The position numbers and the translations under genes are program-made. Below are positions 14,713 to 16,260 of a stretch of DNA of 16,260 nt, one piece after another (the stretch's first letter is position 1; each line of letters starts with the position of its first letter). The notes beneath the pieces were generated by a model. That model saw nothing but the letters and a program-made list of their open reading frames with translations. It searched no databases and was not told the DNA's origin. This DNA comes from Opitutia bacterium UBA7441 (GTDB lineage Bacteria > Verrucomicrobiota > Verrucomicrobiia > Opitutales > Coraliomargaritaceae), in contig DLQD01000143.1 of assembly GCA_002480015.1 (NCBI GenBank), positions 1-16,260 on the forward strand, given 5' to 3'.

Positions 14713-16260
14713 TCACTCACCGCGCGCCTTCTGCATGGCGCGTTGGGCATCCTCCGGGCGATTGAGCTTCTGGTAGGCCAGCGACAAATTATACCATGCG
14801 CGATAGAAGTCGGGTGCCATGGCGACAGTTTCTTCTAGGTAGCCGACAGCGCTCTGTAGGTCGCCAGTTTCGGCAGCAAGCAGTCCGAGCGAGTAGGGGA
14901 AGCGTGAGTCTTCTGGTGCGAGTTCCCAGCCGTTGAAAAGTGTCTTGCGGGCGTCTTTGTACAGGCCGGCACTGCTGAGGAGTATGGCGCATTGGTGATA
15001 CATGTCCGGATTCCGTGCATCGAGTGCGATGGCCCGCTCGACGCGATCAGCGACTTCTTCGGGGCGGGATTCTCGGGCCGCTTTGTTGGCCAGCATCAGC
15101 AGGCTTTGCGGACGGTCGGAGTTGAAGCCCAGATAGTCCGCCCATTCTTTCGCGACACGCGGATCAGTCACGTCTTGGTTGCGCGAGGCGAGTCCGCGGC
15201 TGGCAGCGATGCGTACCGAGCGGCTTTCGTCGCCAAGTTTTTGTATCAATGCGTCGTCGCTGTCGATCATGGCTAGGCCACTGGTCGCGCGAACGCGGAC
15301 GAGTGGGCTCTCGTCATCAAGGAGGCTGCGTAAATAGGCTTCGGCCTCGACGTTCGGCATGTAGTTGGCGATCAGTCCGGCGTAAGTGGCCTGCCAGGCT
15401 GGAATGTCTGCCTTCTCGGCTAATGCGAGGAGCTCGGGTAGCGCGGCGGGGTCATAGGCGTAGGCCTTGCTGATGGCACGGGCGCGTTGACGTTGCGGCA
15501 TTTCGGCAAGTTTCTCGCCATACCAATTCTCCGCATGCTCGACGGCCCAGTCGACGCTTTGTTCCGAGTGGCAAGTGCTGCAGGCGTTGGGGATGCCGAG
15601 CTCTTGAGTCATGAGTGGATCGGGTGAGTGAAAGCCGTGGTCGGCGCGCCAGTCCTCCTGCATGTAGACGCTCTGCGGCATGTGGCACTCGACGCAGCGA
15701 TTGCCCGTGCTGCCCTCGGCATGGAAACTGTGTTCGACTGGCTTGATGATGGGGGCTTCCATGACGCCTGCTTCGTGGCAACGCATGCAGAGCATATTGT
15801 TCTCCGCCGGGAGAATGTGTTCCAACGAGTGCGGGTTGTGGCAATCCATGCAACTGACGCCGGCGTGGCCCATTCGGCTCATCTCAAAAGAACCATGAAC
15901 AAAGACCTCGTCGCGGATCTGTCCGTCGGCATAGTAGAGGCTGGGTTGATCGGGGAGCGAGAGCGAGAAATGGTCATGGTAGGCGTCGCCCGGTTCAAAG
16001 GCATCGACCGTCAGTTGATCGCGGCGTGAGTGGCAGGTCACGCAGTTTTGTTCCGTTTGCTCGCGGTCGAGAGGTCTCAGCCCGCTTGTATAGTCGCCGC
16101 CTTGCGAGGCGATGACGTGCTCTTCGAGCCCAGTGTGGCATTCCGCGCAGGCGAGCCCTTGCTGGATCCAAGTGGATCGGTACAGGTTGTTTTCATAGTC
16201 GAAGCCCTTTTCGAACTCCGTTGTGTGGCAGTAGGCGCAATTGGCATTCCAGTTCATGCC
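14713..16260 (-). CDS. Multihaem cytochrome c with HEAT and TPR repeats (5'-truncated by window edge)
   Basis: The frame is open to the right edge (the codon before Met16257 is GGC), so the true start and probably a signal peptide and further haem sites lie outside. Seven CXXCH c-type haem motifs occur in the first 230 visible residues (counting from Met at 16257): 7-11, 37-41, 72-76, 136-140, 157-161, 188-192 and 226-230. HEAT-like repeats follow at about 300-360, for example SPLVRVRATSGLAMI and SRSVRIAASRGLAS. TPR units follow at about 415-512, for example RAWYNLSLAYQKLNRPEDAQ. Many spaced His residues could be distal haem ligands. The layout matches periplasmic cytochrome c554-like/TPR proteins of Planctomycetes-Verrucomicrobia type genomes, which are presumed to carry electrons, with the repeats as a protein docking platform. 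The partner and redox substrate are unknown. The gene is convergent with pyc. Confidence 0.9.
   Translation of the reverse strand, partial: GMNWNANCAYCHTTEFEKGFDYENNLYRSTWIQQGLACAECHTGLEEHVIASQGGDYTSGLRPLDREQTEQNCVTCHSRRDQLTVDAFEPGDAYHDHFSLSLPDQPSLYYADGQIRDEVFVHGSFEMSRMGHAGVSCMDCHNPHSLEHILPAENNMLCMRCHEAGVMEAPIIKPVEHSFHAEGSTGNRCVECHMPQSVYMQEDWRADHGFHSPDPLMTQELGIPNACSTCHSEQSVDWAVEHAENWYGEKLAEMPQRQRARAISKAYAYDPAALPELLALAEKADIPAWQATYAGLIANYMPNVEAEAYLRSLLDDESPLVRVRATSGLAMIDSDDALIQKLGDESRSVRIAASRGLASRNQDVTDPRVAKEWADYLGFNSDRPQSLLMLANKAARESRPEEVADRVERAIALDARNPDMYHQCAILLSSAGLYKDARKTLFNGWELAPEDSRFPYSLGLLAAETGDLQSAVGYLEETVAMAPDFYRAWYNLSLAYQKLNRPEDAQRAMQKARGE

Overview
The window looks like the chromosome of a Gram-negative, probably Verrucomicrobia/Opitutae (Coraliomargarita-like) heterotroph. 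This is inference from gene content: an AcnA-type aconitase with an enlarged linker, a HisA that reads like the fungal/plant enzyme rather than the usual bacterial one, a multihaem cytochrome fused to HEAT and TPR repeats, and starts that mostly lack a clear Shine-Dalgarno sequence. There is no phage, IS, CRISPR, tRNA or rRNA signal. Gene density is high; the largest gaps are about 200 bases (14512-14712) and 185 bases (7697-7881).

Layout. (1) 1-1334, plus: 3'-terminal part of a phospholipase D-superfamily protein, convergent with the next block. (2) 1377-7696, minus: five co-directional genes read in the order EamA transporter, peroxiredoxin, aconitase (acnA), STAS-domain protein, GAF-SpoIIE (PP2C) phosphatase, with gaps of 78, 56, 25 and 56 bases. 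Candidate promoters precede the peroxiredoxin and the aconitase. The last two genes form a partner-switching (anti-anti-sigma plus phosphatase) pair attached to the aconitase gene. (3) 7882-8955, minus: an exported Ala/Gly-rich protein of unknown function built from about 26-residue repeats, followed by a strong terminator at 7735-7782. (4) 9070-14511, plus: eukaryotic-type hisA (GTG start with a good ribosome binding site), an AI-2E-family membrane protein, and a full-length single-chain pyruvate carboxylase. (5) 14713-16260, minus: 5'-truncated multihaem cytochrome c with HEAT and TPR repeats, convergent with pyruvate carboxylase.

How the genes relate. Pyruvate carboxylase (pyruvate to oxaloacetate) and aconitase (citrate to isocitrate) both serve the TCA cycle. 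The peroxiredoxin next to the oxidant-sensitive 4Fe-4S aconitase suggests redox protection. The STAS/phosphatase pair suggests a stress- or signal-driven switch transcribed with them, although no kinase partner is visible. The items most worth a second look are the eukaryote-like HisA, the tandem-repeat exported protein, the switch pair behind acnA, a 14-base-pair perfect hairpin inside the PLD gene, a 14-base perfect palindrome between the divergent genes at 8956-9069, and a seven-codon upstream ORF overlapping the pyruvate carboxylase start. I see no clear new defence or mobile system here.
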